A stretch of DNA of 64,000 nucleotides from positions 1 through 64,000 of the forward strand of contig NZ_JAILYJ010000013.1 in the NCBI RefSeq assembly GCF_019793465.1, in the 5' to 3' direction. Positions 33,825 through 43,353 of this stretch are shown piece after piece; positions within the stretch are counted from its first letter, which is position 1, and each line of letters starts with the position of its first letter. Made by a program: the position numbers and the translations under genes. Source of the DNA: Rhizobium croatiense. Lineage in GTDB: Bacteria > Pseudomonadota > Alphaproteobacteria > Rhizobiales > Rhizobiaceae. The notes beneath the pieces are model-generated. The model was not told where the DNA came from. It saw only the letters and a list, made by a program, of their open reading frames with translations, and did not search any database.

Positions 33825-36800
33825 ATGAGGGAGCGGCACCAGCCACGAATCCTGACGATCCCGGCGGGCCTTCCCTTCCTGAAAACCCTGGCGACGACAC
33901 TCTGCGACGGCCGGTTGACGCCGCTCTTCCGGCATGACGCCGACGACCCGCTGTCGCTTGCCAGAGTAACCATCTATCTGCCGACCCGGCGCGCCGTGCG
34001 TGTGCTGCGCTCGGAATTCGTCGATCTGCTTGGCGGCCGGTCGGCGATCCTGCCTATCATCCGCCCCCTCGGCGAAACCGACGATGACAGCGGCTATTTC
34101 GACGAGGCACTGCCGGCGACGATCGACCTCGCCCAGCCACTGTCGAATACTGCGCGGCTGCTGGAGCTGGCGCGCCTGATTCTCGCCTGGCGCAACAAAC
34201 TGCCGGAGATCGTCCGCCATATTCATTCGGACTCGCCGCTCGTTGCGCCGGCAAGCCCGGCGGACGCGATCTGGCTTGCCCGCAACCTCGCCGAGCTGAT
34301 CGATTCCATCGAAACCGAGGATCTCGACTGGTCGGAACTGTCGAAGCTCGATACCGGCGACTATGCCGCCTGGTGGCAGCTGACGGCGGAGTTTCTGCAG
34401 ATCGCCAGCGCCTTCTGGCCGGCGCGGCTTTCCGAACTCGGCAAATCGTCGCCGGCACGGCACAGAAACGCCATTCTCCGGGCCGAAGCGGCCCGGCTTT
34501 CGGCGGCAAAGCCTAGCGGGCCGGTCATCATCGCCGGGTCGACGGGTTCGGTACCGGCGACCGCCGATCTGATTGCCGCCGTCGCCGATCTGCCCGAAGG
34601 CGTGATCCTGCTTCCAGGCCTCGATCTCGCCATGCCCGAAGGACATTGGCAGATGGTCGCGCCAGAACCGGCGCCGGGCCAGCATGCCAATCCCGCCAGC
34701 CGGAGCCATCCGCAATACGGGCTGTCGTCGCTGCTGACGAGGCTAAGGCTGACACGGGCCGATGTCAGCATCCTTGACAGACCGGAGGCCGATCTTGACC
34801 GGCGCGCCGAAATCCTGTCCCGGGCGCTTGCCCCGGCAGAGGCGACTAGCGACTGGGGAACATGGAAGAGCGAGCTTCCCGGGGGAGCGCTGACTTCGGC
34901 CTTCAACGACGTTTCGCTGATCGAAGCCGCCAACGAGCGCGAGGAAGCAACCGCGATTGCCGTCGCGCTCAGACTGGCGCTAGAACGGCCGGGGCAGGAC
35001 GGCGAGAGCCGGGCAGCCCTGATCACGCCGGACCGCAACCTCGCCCGTCGGGTGATGGCGGAGCTTTCCCGCTTCGGCATCCTCGCCGACGATTCGGCCG
35101 GCACGCCGCTTTCGGCCACGCCGCAAGGCACGCTTCTGCAATTGCTGCTGGAGGCGGCACTGCGGCCGGGCGATCCGGTCGCGACCGTCGCTCTGCTCAA
35201 ACATCCCCTGGCCCGCTTCGGCCTCGAACGCGACACCCTGATTTCCGCCACCGAGGCGCTCGAGCTGCTGGCGCTGCGCGGCGGCGTGACCGAGGTGGAT
35301 ATCAGCGCGCTCGAGGTGCTTCTGACCCACCAGCTTGCCGAACAGGCCCTGGACCGGCACGCACCGCAATGGCGAAAGGCGCTTCCAGCCGACGCCGCCA
35401 ATGCCGCATCCGAGCTTGCCCGCCGGATTACCCAGGCGACCGAGCCTCTCGCCTCTGCGCTCTTCCGGCACCGCCCCGAAGATCGCGGCAAGACGGCAAG
35501 TTTCACGCTGTCCGAATGGGCCCAGCGCACCGGTCGTGCTCTCGAAGCGGTCGCGGCCGATCCGCAGGGCAATCTTGCCGATCTCTGGTCGAACGAGGCG
35601 GGGGACGCGCTTGCCTCCCTTCTCGGCGAAGTGATCGACACGGACGGGCAGATGGAGGCCGACGGGCCGCAATGGATCGACATCGTGGCCGCGCTTGCCG
35701 CCGGCCATGCGGTGAAGCCTCGGGCGCTGAGCCATCCCAGGCTGTTCATCTTCGGCACGCTGGAAGCCCGGCTGCAGAGCGTCGATACGCTGATCCTCGG
35801 CGGGCTGAACGAAGGCTCATGGCCCGGGCAGAGCGCCAACAATCCCTTCATTCCGCGAATGATGAAGACGGAGATCGGGCTCGAACCGCCCGAGCGGCGC
35901 ATCGGCCAGCTGGCGCATGATTTCGAGATGGCGAACGGCACCCGCCACCTGATCTATTCCAGGGCGCTGCGCCAGGGCTCGACGCCCACGGTCGCGTCGC
36001 GCTGGCTGCAGCGGCTGCTGGCGCTCGGCGGGGAGGCGTTCGAAGATGAACTCAAGGGGCGCGGCGCCCGTTTCCTGCAATGGGCCGGTCTCATCGATCG
36101 GGGAGAGAGCCAGGCGCCGGCGCAGCGGCCCTCGCCGAAACCGCCGCTGGCGCTGCAGCCGAAATCCTACTCCTTCAGCGAGGTCGGGCGGCTGCGCCGC
36201 GATCCCTATGCCATCTATGCCCGCCGCATCCTGCGGCTCGATCCCGTCGACGCGTTCAATCGCGATCCCGGGGCAGCCGAACGCGGTACGCTCTATCACA
36301 CGATCATCGACCGGTTCATCCGCGCGGCCCATGTGGCCGGCACGCCGGAGGCGGCAGCGGCGATGGAGCTTATCCTGACCGAACTGTTCGACATGGAAAA
36401 GCTGCCGCCGCATATTGATGCCGTCTGGCGGCCGCGCTTTCGGGAAGTGGCGCGCGCCTTCCTCGAATGGGAGGCCGGACGACGGCCAGCCATCCGCAGG
36501 ACGCTGACGGAAGTGCATGGCGGCGTGGAGCTGGAGGCAATCAATATCCGGCTCAATGGCGTCGCGGACCGGATCGACATTACCGGTCCGAACGCCGCCG
36601 ATATCATCGACTACAAGACCGGCTACAACCCCTCGCCGGCGCAGGCACGCGCGCTTCTCGATCCGCAGCTCGCGCTAGAAGCGGCAGCCTTGCGCGCCGG
36701 CGCCTTTCGCGATGCCGGCAGCCTCACGCCGCAGGATCTGCTCTATGTCCGCCTGCGTCCCGGAAACCGGTTCCAGGTCGATATGGTCAACAATGAAAAC

Positions 36801-37019
36801 GCCGCCCGCAGCGACAAGGCGAAATCGGCGATCGACCTTGCCGAGGAATCTGTCGACCAGCTGGTCAAGTTCGTCAGCTTGCTGCAATCCGGCGAAAAGG
36901 GCTTTACCTCGCGGCTCATTCCGGCGCAGCAATTTGATTTCGGCGGCGACTACGATCATCTCGCCCGCGTCTCCGAATGGTCGACGGCCGAGAATGAGGA
37001 AGGTGGCGGCGATGAGTGA
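33825..37019 (+). CDS. addB: AddB, subunit of the AddAB helicase-nuclease
   Basis: 1064 residues, the alphaproteobacterial AddB type. An inactivated helicase-like N-terminal half is followed by a RecB-family nuclease domain with catalytic Asp929 and Lys931 in 'IIDYKTGYNP'. With AddA it resects double-strand breaks up to recombination hotspots, replacing RecBCD. No Walker A motif is evident at the N-terminus. ATG at 33825; start 'MRERHQPRILTIPAGLPFL' is typical. Its 3' end overlaps the addA start by eight bases. Confidence 0.95.
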   Translation: MRERHQPRILTIPAGLPFLKTLATTLCDGRLTPLFRHDADDPLSLARVTIYLPTRRAVRVLRSEFVDLLGGRSAILPIIRPLGETDDDSGYFDEALPATIDLAQPLSNTARLLELARLILAWRNKLPEIVRHIHSDSPLVAPASPADAIWLARNLAELIDSIETEDLDWSELSKLDTGDYAAWWQLTAEFLQIASAFWPARLSELGKSSPARHRNAILRAEAARLSAAKPSGPVIIAGSTGSVPATADLIAAVADLPEGVILLPGLDLAMPEGHWQMVAPEPAPGQHANPASRSHPQYGLSSLLTRLRLTRADVSILDRPEADLDRRAEILSRALAPAEATSDWGTWKSELPGGALTSAFNDVSLIEAANEREEATAIAVALRLALERPGQDGESRAALITPDRNLARRVMAELSRFGILADDSAGTPLSATPQGTLLQLLLEAALRPGDPVATVALLKHPLARFGLERDTLISATEALELLALRGGVTEVDISALEVLLTHQLAEQALDRHAPQWRKALPADAANAASELARRITQATEPLASALFRHRPEDRGKTASFTLSEWAQRTGRALEAVAADPQGNLADLWSNEAGDALASLLGEVIDTDGQMEADGPQWIDIVAALAAGHAVKPRALSHPRLFIFGTLEARLQSVDTLILGGLNEGSWPGQSANNPFIPRMMKTEIGLEPPERRIGQLAHDFEMANGTRHLIYSRALRQGSTPTVASRWLQRLLALGGEAFEDELKGRGARFLQWAGLIDRGESQAPAQRPSPKPPLALQPKSYSFSEVGRLRRDPYAIYARRILRLDPVDAFNRDPGAAERGTLYHTIIDRFIRAAHVAGTPEAAAAMELILTELFDMEKLPPHIDAVWRPRFREVARAFLEWEAGRRPAIRRTLTEVHGGVELEAINIRLNGVADRIDITGPNAADIIDYKTGYNPSPAQARALLDPQLALEAAALRAGAFRDAGSLTPQDLLYVRLRPGNRFQVDMVNNENAARSDKAKSAIDLAEESVDQLVKFVSLLQSGEKGFTSRLIPAQQFDFGGDYDHLARVSEWSTAENEEGGGDE

Positions 37020-40000
37020 GGCGAGCGACCTTCCTGATAGCGACGATCCCGGGGCCTGGATCGGCTGGACCACCATCCAGCAGGCGATCGCCTCCGACCC
37101 GGTGCGCTCGGCATGGGTTTCGGCCAATGCCGGTTCCGGCAAGACGCATGTCCTGACCCAGCGCGTCATCCGGCTTCTGCTCGCCGGCGCGCGGCCTTCG
37201 GCCATTCTCTGCCTCACCTACACCAAGGCCGCAGCTTCGGAAATGTCGAACCGCGTCTTCGAACGGCTGGCGGACTGGGTCGTGCTTGACGATGACGATC
37301 TCAGCCGGCGGATCATGCAGATCGAAGGTACGGCGCCCGATCGGATAAAACTGGCCGAGGCCCGGCGGCTGTTTGCCAAGGCGCTGGAGACGCCGGGGGG
37401 CTTGAAGATCCAGACGATCCACGCCTTTTGCGAGGCGCTGCTGCATCAGTTCCCGCTGGAGGCCAATGTCGCCGGGCATTTCTCCGTTCTCGACGATCGC
37501 GCCGCCACGGCGCTGCTTTCCGATGCGCGCCGGGCGCTGCTGACGGCGACCGCGCCGGAAGAAGGCAGCGCCCTTGCAGTGTCTTTCGCCGCCGTGCTCA
37601 ATCTCGGCGACGAATCTGGCCTGGAGAACCTACTCGGCGACATTGTCGCCAACCGCAACGCCATCCGCCGTTTCACCGCCGCGGCCGCACAGCAGGGCGG
37701 CGTGGACGTGGTTCTGCGCAAAAGGCTCGGTCTCGCCGCCGATGACACCGAGAAAGGGATCGCGGCGCAATATTGGCCGCTGCCGGGACTTTCCAGCGGC
37801 ACGCTGGAACTCTATCTGTCGCTCGCCGACCAAAAGGGCGGCGCCAAGGCGCAGGAGGTTGCCTATGGCCTCAGGCTCGCCGGCCGGGAGCCGGATGACG
37901 CCAGACGCGCCGCGATGCTCGAGAAAATTTTCCTGACGGCCAAGGGCGAGCCGAAAACGGACTCGCAGTTCCTGGTCAAGGCCATGCTTGCAGAAGCGCC
38001 GCAATTGACGGAGGCCGTCGACGCCGCCCGCGCGCATGTCGCGGCAAGCCGCGACCGGCTGAAGCTGATGCGGATGCACGGCGCCACGCAGGCCGCGCTC
38101 GTGCTCGCCGACCGGCTGAACCACGATTACGAGGAACTGAAGAAACAGCGTAGCCAACTCGATTTCGAGGACCTGATCACCCGTACCGCCGACCTGCTGA
38201 CGAAGAGCGGCGTCGGCCCCTGGATCCATTACAAGCTCGACCGGGGTATCGATCATATCCTCGTCGACGAGGCGCAGGATACCAGTCCGATCCAATGGAG
38301 CGTCATCCAGTCGCTCGCCGAGGATTTCTTTTCCGGCGAGAGCGCCCGGCCGATCGTGCGCACGCTGTTTGCCGTCGGTGATGAGAAACAGTCGATCTAT
38401 TCTTTTCAGGGGGCGCGGCCCGAGCGTTTTTCCGAAGAGAGCGACCGGACGCGGCGGCGCGTCTCCGACAGCGGGCAGAGCTTTTCTTCCGTGCGGTTGC
38501 CGCTCTCCTTCCGCTCGACCGCCGACGTGCTCGAGGCCGTCGACGAGATCTTCAGGACATCCGACAATGCGCGGGGCCTCAGCGCCGTCGGCGAGCCGGT
38601 CGTGCATCGTTCCAGCCGCATCGGACATCCCGGCGCCGTCGACCTCTGGGAAATGGTCGCGCCGGAAGCGGTGGTGAAGGAAGAGGATTGGACGGCGCCC
38701 TTCGATGCGACGCCGGAAAGCGCGCCGGCCGCAATCCTGGCGCGGCGGATCGCCCATTCGATCGGCGCGCTCGTCGGCCGCGAAACGATCGTCGACAAAG
38801 GCAAGGAGCGGTTGATCGAGGCCGGTGACATTCTGGTGCTGGTGCGCAAGCGCGACGCCTTCGTCAATGCGTTGACCCGCGCCTTGAAGCGTCGCGGCGA
38901 CATTCCCGTCGCCGGTGCCGACAGGCTGGTGCTGACCAGCCACATCGCCGTGCAGGATCTGCTCGCACTCGGCCGCTTCCTGCTTCTGCCGCAAGACGAC
39001 CTTTCGCTCGCCGCCGTGCTCAAGAGCCCGCTTTTCGATCTCTCCGAGGAGGACATCTTTGCAGCCGCGGCACTGCGGGGCGACAATGAGAGCGTCTGGA
39101 GCCATCTCAGGAAATTCGCCGCCGACGGTAACGTGCGTTTCCGCGCGGCGGTCGAAAAGCTGGAACTGTTCCTCCGGCAATCGAAAAACCTGTCGGTGCA
39201 TGATTTCTATGCGCGCCTGCTGGGCAGCCAAGGCGGACGGCGGCAGTTTCTTGCCCGCCTCGGCACCGAAGTCAGCGATATTCTCGACGAATTCCTGACC
39301 TTCACCCTGGACCATGAGAGCTCCGGCCTTCCCGGGCTTCAATCCTTCATCTCGACGCTTGAGCTCGAAGCACCCGAGGTGAAGCGTGAGCAGGACAAGG
39401 GGCGCAACGAGGTCAGGATCATGACCGTGCATGCCTCAAAGGGTCTTGAAGCACCGATCGTTTTCCTGGTCGACGGCGGCTCAAAAGCCTTCACGCATAC
39501 GCATATGCCGAAGCTTCGCCTGATCGAAACAGACCCGGACGAACCGCCGATGCCCGCCTGGGTTCCCGTCGCCGACCTCGCCAATTCGTTGACGCAGAAC
39601 GATGCAGCGCGAATTCAGATACTGGCCGAAGAGGAGTACCGCCGGCTACTTTATGTCGCCATGACGCGGGCCGCAGACCGGCTGGTCGTCTGCGGCTACC
39701 GCGGCGTGCGCGCGAACAACGACAGCTGGCATATGATGATTTCCACTGCGCTCAGCGAAGGCCATCCGCATGTGGAGGCGGCCAGCTTCTCCGGCCCCGA
39801 CGGGGAATGGCCGGGCATCCGGTGGCGCGTGCCGCGGGTGGAGCGGAGCTTCGAGCGTATCAGCCGCAGCCAGGCGCGCGACGACGAAATTGGCCTGCCG
39901 GAAGGCCTGTTGCGACCATTGCCGCCACAGGCGGAACTGCCCCGGCCCCTCAGCCCTTCAGGCGCCGGGACCATCATCGACGAGGACGAAGGCCGCCTGG

Positions 40001-40563
40001 TTGTCGCGTCGCCGCTCTTTTCAGAGAAGCCACGCAGTGATCGCTCGCTGGAGAAAGGCAGGCTGCTGCATCGCATGCTGCAGGCGCTTCCCGATATTCC
40101 GCCGGAGGAGCGGCCCGATGCGGCACAGCGTTACGGCGAACGGGCGGCCCGTTTCTGGCCGGAGGCCGAACGGCGCAAGCTGGTCGATTCGGTTCTGAAA
40201 CTATTGGACGAGAAGGACTTGCAGCCCGTCCTCGGGGAGCAGGCCCGGCCTGAGGTCTCGATCATGGGGACATTGATGCTCGACGGCAGACGCTATGCCG
40301 TTTCCGGCCGCATCGACCGGCTCGCCGTGCTTGCCGATCGCGTCGTCATTCTCGATTACAAAACCAATCGGGTGCCGCCGGCGACCGAGGAGGCCATCCC
40401 CTTCGCGCACCGGGCCCAGCTGGCGATCTATCGCGAGATCCTGGCGCCGCTCTATCCCGGCAAGCGCATCGACTGCATGCTCGTCTATACCGAGAATGCC
40501 TCGCTCTACACGCTGAGCGAAAAGGCGCTCGGTTTGGCGCTTGCAGGACTCAAGACAAAGTGA
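37012..40563 (+). CDS. addA: AddA, helicase-nuclease subunit of AddAB
   Basis: 1183 residues. UvrD/SF1 helicase with Walker A 'ANAGSGKT' (38-45), Walker B 'VDEAQD' (Asp419) and motif V 'MTVHASKGLEAPIV', followed by a C-terminal nuclease with Asp1115 and Lys1117 in 'ILDYKTNR'. The ATG at 37012 lies within the last codons of addB behind a GAGGAAGG site, so the subunits are translated together. It is followed 75 bases later by trxA with its own ribosome site. Confidence 0.96.
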   Translation: MSEASDLPDSDDPGAWIGWTTIQQAIASDPVRSAWVSANAGSGKTHVLTQRVIRLLLAGARPSAILCLTYTKAAASEMSNRVFERLADWVVLDDDDLSRRIMQIEGTAPDRIKLAEARRLFAKALETPGGLKIQTIHAFCEALLHQFPLEANVAGHFSVLDDRAATALLSDARRALLTATAPEEGSALAVSFAAVLNLGDESGLENLLGDIVANRNAIRRFTAAAAQQGGVDVVLRKRLGLAADDTEKGIAAQYWPLPGLSSGTLELYLSLADQKGGAKAQEVAYGLRLAGREPDDARRAAMLEKIFLTAKGEPKTDSQFLVKAMLAEAPQLTEAVDAARAHVAASRDRLKLMRMHGATQAALVLADRLNHDYEELKKQRSQLDFEDLITRTADLLTKSGVGPWIHYKLDRGIDHILVDEAQDTSPIQWSVIQSLAEDFFSGESARPIVRTLFAVGDEKQSIYSFQGARPERFSEESDRTRRRVSDSGQSFSSVRLPLSFRSTADVLEAVDEIFRTSDNARGLSAVGEPVVHRSSRIGHPGAVDLWEMVAPEAVVKEEDWTAPFDATPESAPAAILARRIAHSIGALVGRETIVDKGKERLIEAGDILVLVRKRDAFVNALTRALKRRGDIPVAGADRLVLTSHIAVQDLLALGRFLLLPQDDLSLAAVLKSPLFDLSEEDIFAAAALRGDNESVWSHLRKFAADGNVRFRAAVEKLELFLRQSKNLSVHDFYARLLGSQGGRRQFLARLGTEVSDILDEFLTFTLDHESSGLPGLQSFISTLELEAPEVKREQDKGRNEVRIMTVHASKGLEAPIVFLVDGGSKAFTHTHMPKLRLIETDPDEPPMPAWVPVADLANSLTQNDAARIQILAEEEYRRLLYVAMTRAADRLVVCGYRGVRANNDSWHMMISTALSEGHPHVEAASFSGPDGEWPGIRWRVPRVERSFERISRSQARDDEIGLPEGLLRPLPPQAELPRPLSPSGAGTIIDEDEGRLVVASPLFSEKPRSDRSLEKGRLLHRMLQALPDIPPEERPDAAQRYGERAARFWPEAERRKLVDSVLKLLDEKDLQPVLGEQARPEVSIMGTLMLDGRRYAVSGRIDRLAVLADRVVILDYKTNRVPPATEEAIPFAHRAQLAIYREILAPLYPGKRIDCMLVYTENASLYTLSEKALGLALAGLKTK

Positions 40564-40638
40564 AATACCGGACATTGAAAATTCGGCACCGCACCATCAC
40601 ATGTGGTTCAACACCCAATTCCTCCAAAGGAGCAGCCC

Positions 40639-40959
40639 ATGGCTACCGTGAAAGTCGATATCAATAATTTCCAGTCGGAAGTTCTGGAATCCGCAGAACC
40701 CGTCGTCGTCGATTTCTGGGCTGAATGGTGCGGGCCGTGCAAAATGATTGCTCCGAGCCTCGAGGAAATCGCTGTCGAGATGGAAGGCAAGGTCAAGGTG
40801 GCCAAGCTGAATATCGACGAGAATCCGGAGCTTGCCGCGCAGTTCGGCGTGCGCTCCATTCCGACCCTTGCAATCTTCAAAGGCGGCGAAGTCGCCGACA
40901 TCTCGGTCGGCGCCAAGCCGAAGACCGCGCTTTCGAACTGGATTTCGAACGCTGCCTGA
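40639..40959 (+). CDS. trxA: Thioredoxin 1
   Basis: 106 residues. Active site WCGPC with Cys31 and Cys34 ('FWAEWCGPCKMIAP') and the cis-Pro in 'RSIPTLAIFKGG'. General cytoplasmic dithiol reductant. ATG at 40639 follows AAAGGAG. Same position downstream of addA in other rhizobia. Ends at the terminator 40991-41016. Confidence 0.97.
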   Translation: MATVKVDINNFQSEVLESAEPVVVDFWAEWCGPCKMIAPSLEEIAVEMEGKVKVAKLNIDENPELAAQFGVRSIPTLAIFKGGEVADISVGAKPKTALSNWISNAA

Positions 40960-40990
40960 TTGATATCGCCTGATTATCTCATTGATGAAA

Positions 40991-41016
40991 AGCCCGGCTT
41001 CGACCGGGCTATTTTC
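40991..41016. terminator. Bidirectional terminator between trxA and folC
   Basis: Stem AGCCCGG / CCGGGCT (40991-40997, 41004-41010) with a 6-base loop; a T-rich tail follows on the plus side (ATTTTC) and TTTTC follows on the minus side, so it can serve both converging genes. Confidence 0.8.
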
Positions 41017-41028
41017 AATAGGCAGCGC

Positions 41029-42357
41029 TCATTTCGGCGGCGTGCCGTTGTCGGAAAGCACATCGCCGACGAGGTAGAGGGAACCGCCGACAAGGATGCG
41101 CGGCGGCAGCGCCTGCGGATCGGTGACGGCCTTTATGGCTTCGAGCGCCTCGCCGACCGTCGACATCGGTTCGGCAACCAAACCGGCATCATAGGCAGCA
41201 TGCGAGAGTATCACCGGATCGACCATCGCATCGCTGCCGCGGATCGGCACGCAGAAAACCTTTTCGACCAGCCCGGCGAAGGCTTTGAAATAGCCGACCG
41301 GGTCCTTGGTGTTGATCATGCCGATGATCAGGAACAACGGTCGAGACTGGCGTTCCTCGAAATTGGCCATGGCTTCGGCGATCACTTCGCCGGCACCGGG
41401 ATTATGGCCGCCATCGACCCAGATCTCGGCGCCGGCGGGAGCATGCTGCAGCAGCCGGCCCTCGCCCAAGCGCTGCAGCCGGCCCGGCCATTCGACCGAA
41501 TTCATCGCGTTTTCCATCATCGTCTCGGTGACGGTGAAGCCCGCGGCCTTGACGGCGCGGATGGCGGCAGCGGCATTGGCATATTGATGGCGGCCGGGAA
41601 GGCGCGGCAGCGGCAGGTCGGCAAGCCCGTATTCGTCCTGATAGACGAGCCGGCCATATTCCTCATGCGCCATGAAATCCTGCCCGAAAACGGCGCTCGG
41701 GCAATGCAGCCGCTCGGCCGTCGACATCAGCACGTCGAGCGCGGCATCATATTCCTGGTGGCCGATGACGACAGGCAGTCCCGGCTTCATGATGCCGGCC
41801 TTTTCGGCTGCGATCAGCTCGACCCTGTCGCCGAGATAGGGCTGGTGATCGAGCGAGATCGGCATGATCACCGAAACAGCCGGATCGGAAATGACATTGG
41901 TGGCATCGAAGCGTCCGCCGAGACCGACTTCGATGATCGCCGCGTCGGCCGGATGTTCGGAAAACAGAAGGAAGGTGACCGCCGTCAGGATTTCGAAGAC
42001 GGTGATGTGCTGACCGGCATTGGCGTCGGCAACACGGCGGACGGCCTCGGCAAACACGGCATCATCGACGAGCTGCCCGCGTCCGCCCGCCACACCGATG
42101 CGATAACGCTCATGCCAATTGACGAGATGGGGCGAGGTGTGAACATGGGCGCTGTAGCCGCCGGCCTCGAGCAAAGCCCGGCAGAAGGCGGTGACCGAGC
42201 CCTTGCCATTGGTGCCGGCGACATGGATCACCGGCGGCAGTTTCCTGTGTGGATTGCCGAGTTGATCGAGAAGACGAGTGATGCGATCGAGCGACAAGTC
42301 GAACCCCTTGGGATGCAATCCCATGAGTTTTTCGATCTCTTGCGCTGCCTCACTCAC
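41029..42357 (-). CDS. folC: Bifunctional folylpolyglutamate / dihydrofolate synthase
   Basis: 442 residues from GTG 42357. Mur-ligase-type ATP enzyme adding glutamate to dihydropteroate and folates. 'VIHVAGTNGKGS' is the P-loop, 'TSPHLVNWHERYRI' the folate-binding part, and 'DGGHNPGAGEV' the C-terminal motif. A TTG eight codons earlier is open but has no clear ribosome site. Last gene of the trpF-trpB-trpA-accD-folC series on the minus strand; accD-folC pairing is widespread. Confidence 0.95.
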   Translation of the reverse strand: MSEAAQEIEKLMGLHPKGFDLSLDRITRLLDQLGNPHRKLPPVIHVAGTNGKGSVTAFCRALLEAGGYSAHVHTSPHLVNWHERYRIGVAGGRGQLVDDAVFAEAVRRVADANAGQHITVFEILTAVTFLLFSEHPADAAIIEVGLGGRFDATNVISDPAVSVIMPISLDHQPYLGDRVELIAAEKAGIMKPGLPVVIGHQEYDAALDVLMSTAERLHCPSAVFGQDFMAHEEYGRLVYQDEYGLADLPLPRLPGRHQYANAAAAIRAVKAAGFTVTETMMENAMNSVEWPGRLQRLGEGRLLQHAPAGAEIWVDGGHNPGAGEVIAEAMANFEERQSRPLFLIIGMINTKDPVGYFKAFAGLVEKVFCVPIRGSDAMVDPVILSHAAYDAGLVAEPMSTVGEALEAIKAVTDPQALPPRILVGGSLYLVGDVLSDNGTPPK

Positions 42358-42408
42358 CGCGGTTTGGCCTCTGGGTATCAATTCGGCACCCCGCCTGCTT
42401 GTCGGTTA

Positions 42409-43314
42409 TCAGGCGCTCGCCGCCAGGGCGATGGCGCCGCTATTCATGTCGTTAGCCGCCGAGACGGGCTTCTTCGTCAGGATCTTCAGGAGGCGCGCGA
42501 GCGTTTCCGGGATGTCGTGACGTTTGACGACCATGTCGACCATACCATGTTCCAGCAGATATTCGGAGGTCTGGAAGCCCTCCGGCAGCTTCTCACGCAG
42601 CGTCTGCTCAATGACGCGTTTGCCGGCAAAGCCGATTTCGGCGCCGGGCTCGGCCAGATGGATATCTCCGAGCATGGCGTAGGACGCGGTCACGCCACCG
42701 GTCGTCGGGTTGGTCAGAACGACGACATAGGGCTGGCCGGATTCCTTCAGCAGGTCGACGGCAACCGTCGTGCGCGGCAGCTGCATCAGGGAGAGAATGC
42801 CTTCCTGCATGCGCGCGCCGCCGGAGGCGGGGAACATCACCAGCGGGCACTTTTCCAACGTCGCACGTTCGAACGCCTTGACGATCGCCTCGCCGGCGGC
42901 AATGCCGAGCGAGCCGCCGATAAAGTTGAACTCGTGCACGACGGCGACGAGCTTCAGCCCCCGCACCTTTCCGAGACCGGCAAGGATCGTGTCCTCCTGT
43001 TCGGTCTTCAGGCGGCTATCGCGCAGGCGATCGATATATTTCTTGGAATCGCGGAACTTCAGCGGATCCTGGGCGACCTTCGGCTGCGGCAGCGATTCGT
43101 ATTCGCCGTTGTCGAAGAGATCGGCCAGCCGGGCCTTAGCCGGCATCTTCATGTGATAACCGGATGCCGGGATGACCCATTTGTTGGATTCGAGATCCTT
43201 ATGAAAGACCATTTCACCCGTTTCCGGGCACTTGATCCAGAGGTTCTCCGGCACTTCGCGACGGCCCAGCATGGAATTGATCCGCGGGCGAACGTAGTTG
43301 GTGATCCAGTTCAA
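42409..43314 (-). CDS. accD: Acetyl-CoA carboxylase, carboxyltransferase subunit beta
   Basis: 301 residues. Transfers carboxyl from biotin to acetyl-CoA, first step of fatty-acid synthesis, together with AccA (elsewhere). The crotonase-like core with 'FPASGGARMQEG' and 'NPTTGGVTASYA' is intact. The N-terminal zinc ribbon is degenerate: the canonical four Cys are here Cys29, Thr32, Ile48 and Ser51. The start is TTG at 43314, supported by AGGAG eight bases upstream and the standard N-terminus MNWITNYVRPR. Located after trpA on the same strand with a 39-bp gap. Confidence 0.96.
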   Translation of the reverse strand: MNWITNYVRPRINSMLGRREVPENLWIKCPETGEMVFHKDLESNKWVIPASGYHMKMPAKARLADLFDNGEYESLPQPKVAQDPLKFRDSKKYIDRLRDSRLKTEQEDTILAGLGKVRGLKLVAVVHEFNFIGGSLGIAAGEAIVKAFERATLEKCPLVMFPASGGARMQEGILSLMQLPRTTVAVDLLKESGQPYVVVLTNPTTGGVTASYAMLGDIHLAEPGAEIGFAGKRVIEQTLREKLPEGFQTSEYLLEHGMVDMVVKRHDIPETLARLLKILTKKPVSAANDMNSGAIALAASA

Positions 43315-43353
43315 CTCGAATACTCCTGATTGACGAGTGCCAATGTGGGGAAA

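Noticed and set aside
40960..43329. Long open frame of 789 codons on the plus strand
   Set aside because: It lies opposite folC and accD, whose families are certain; its composition is that of a GC-rich antisense shadow.
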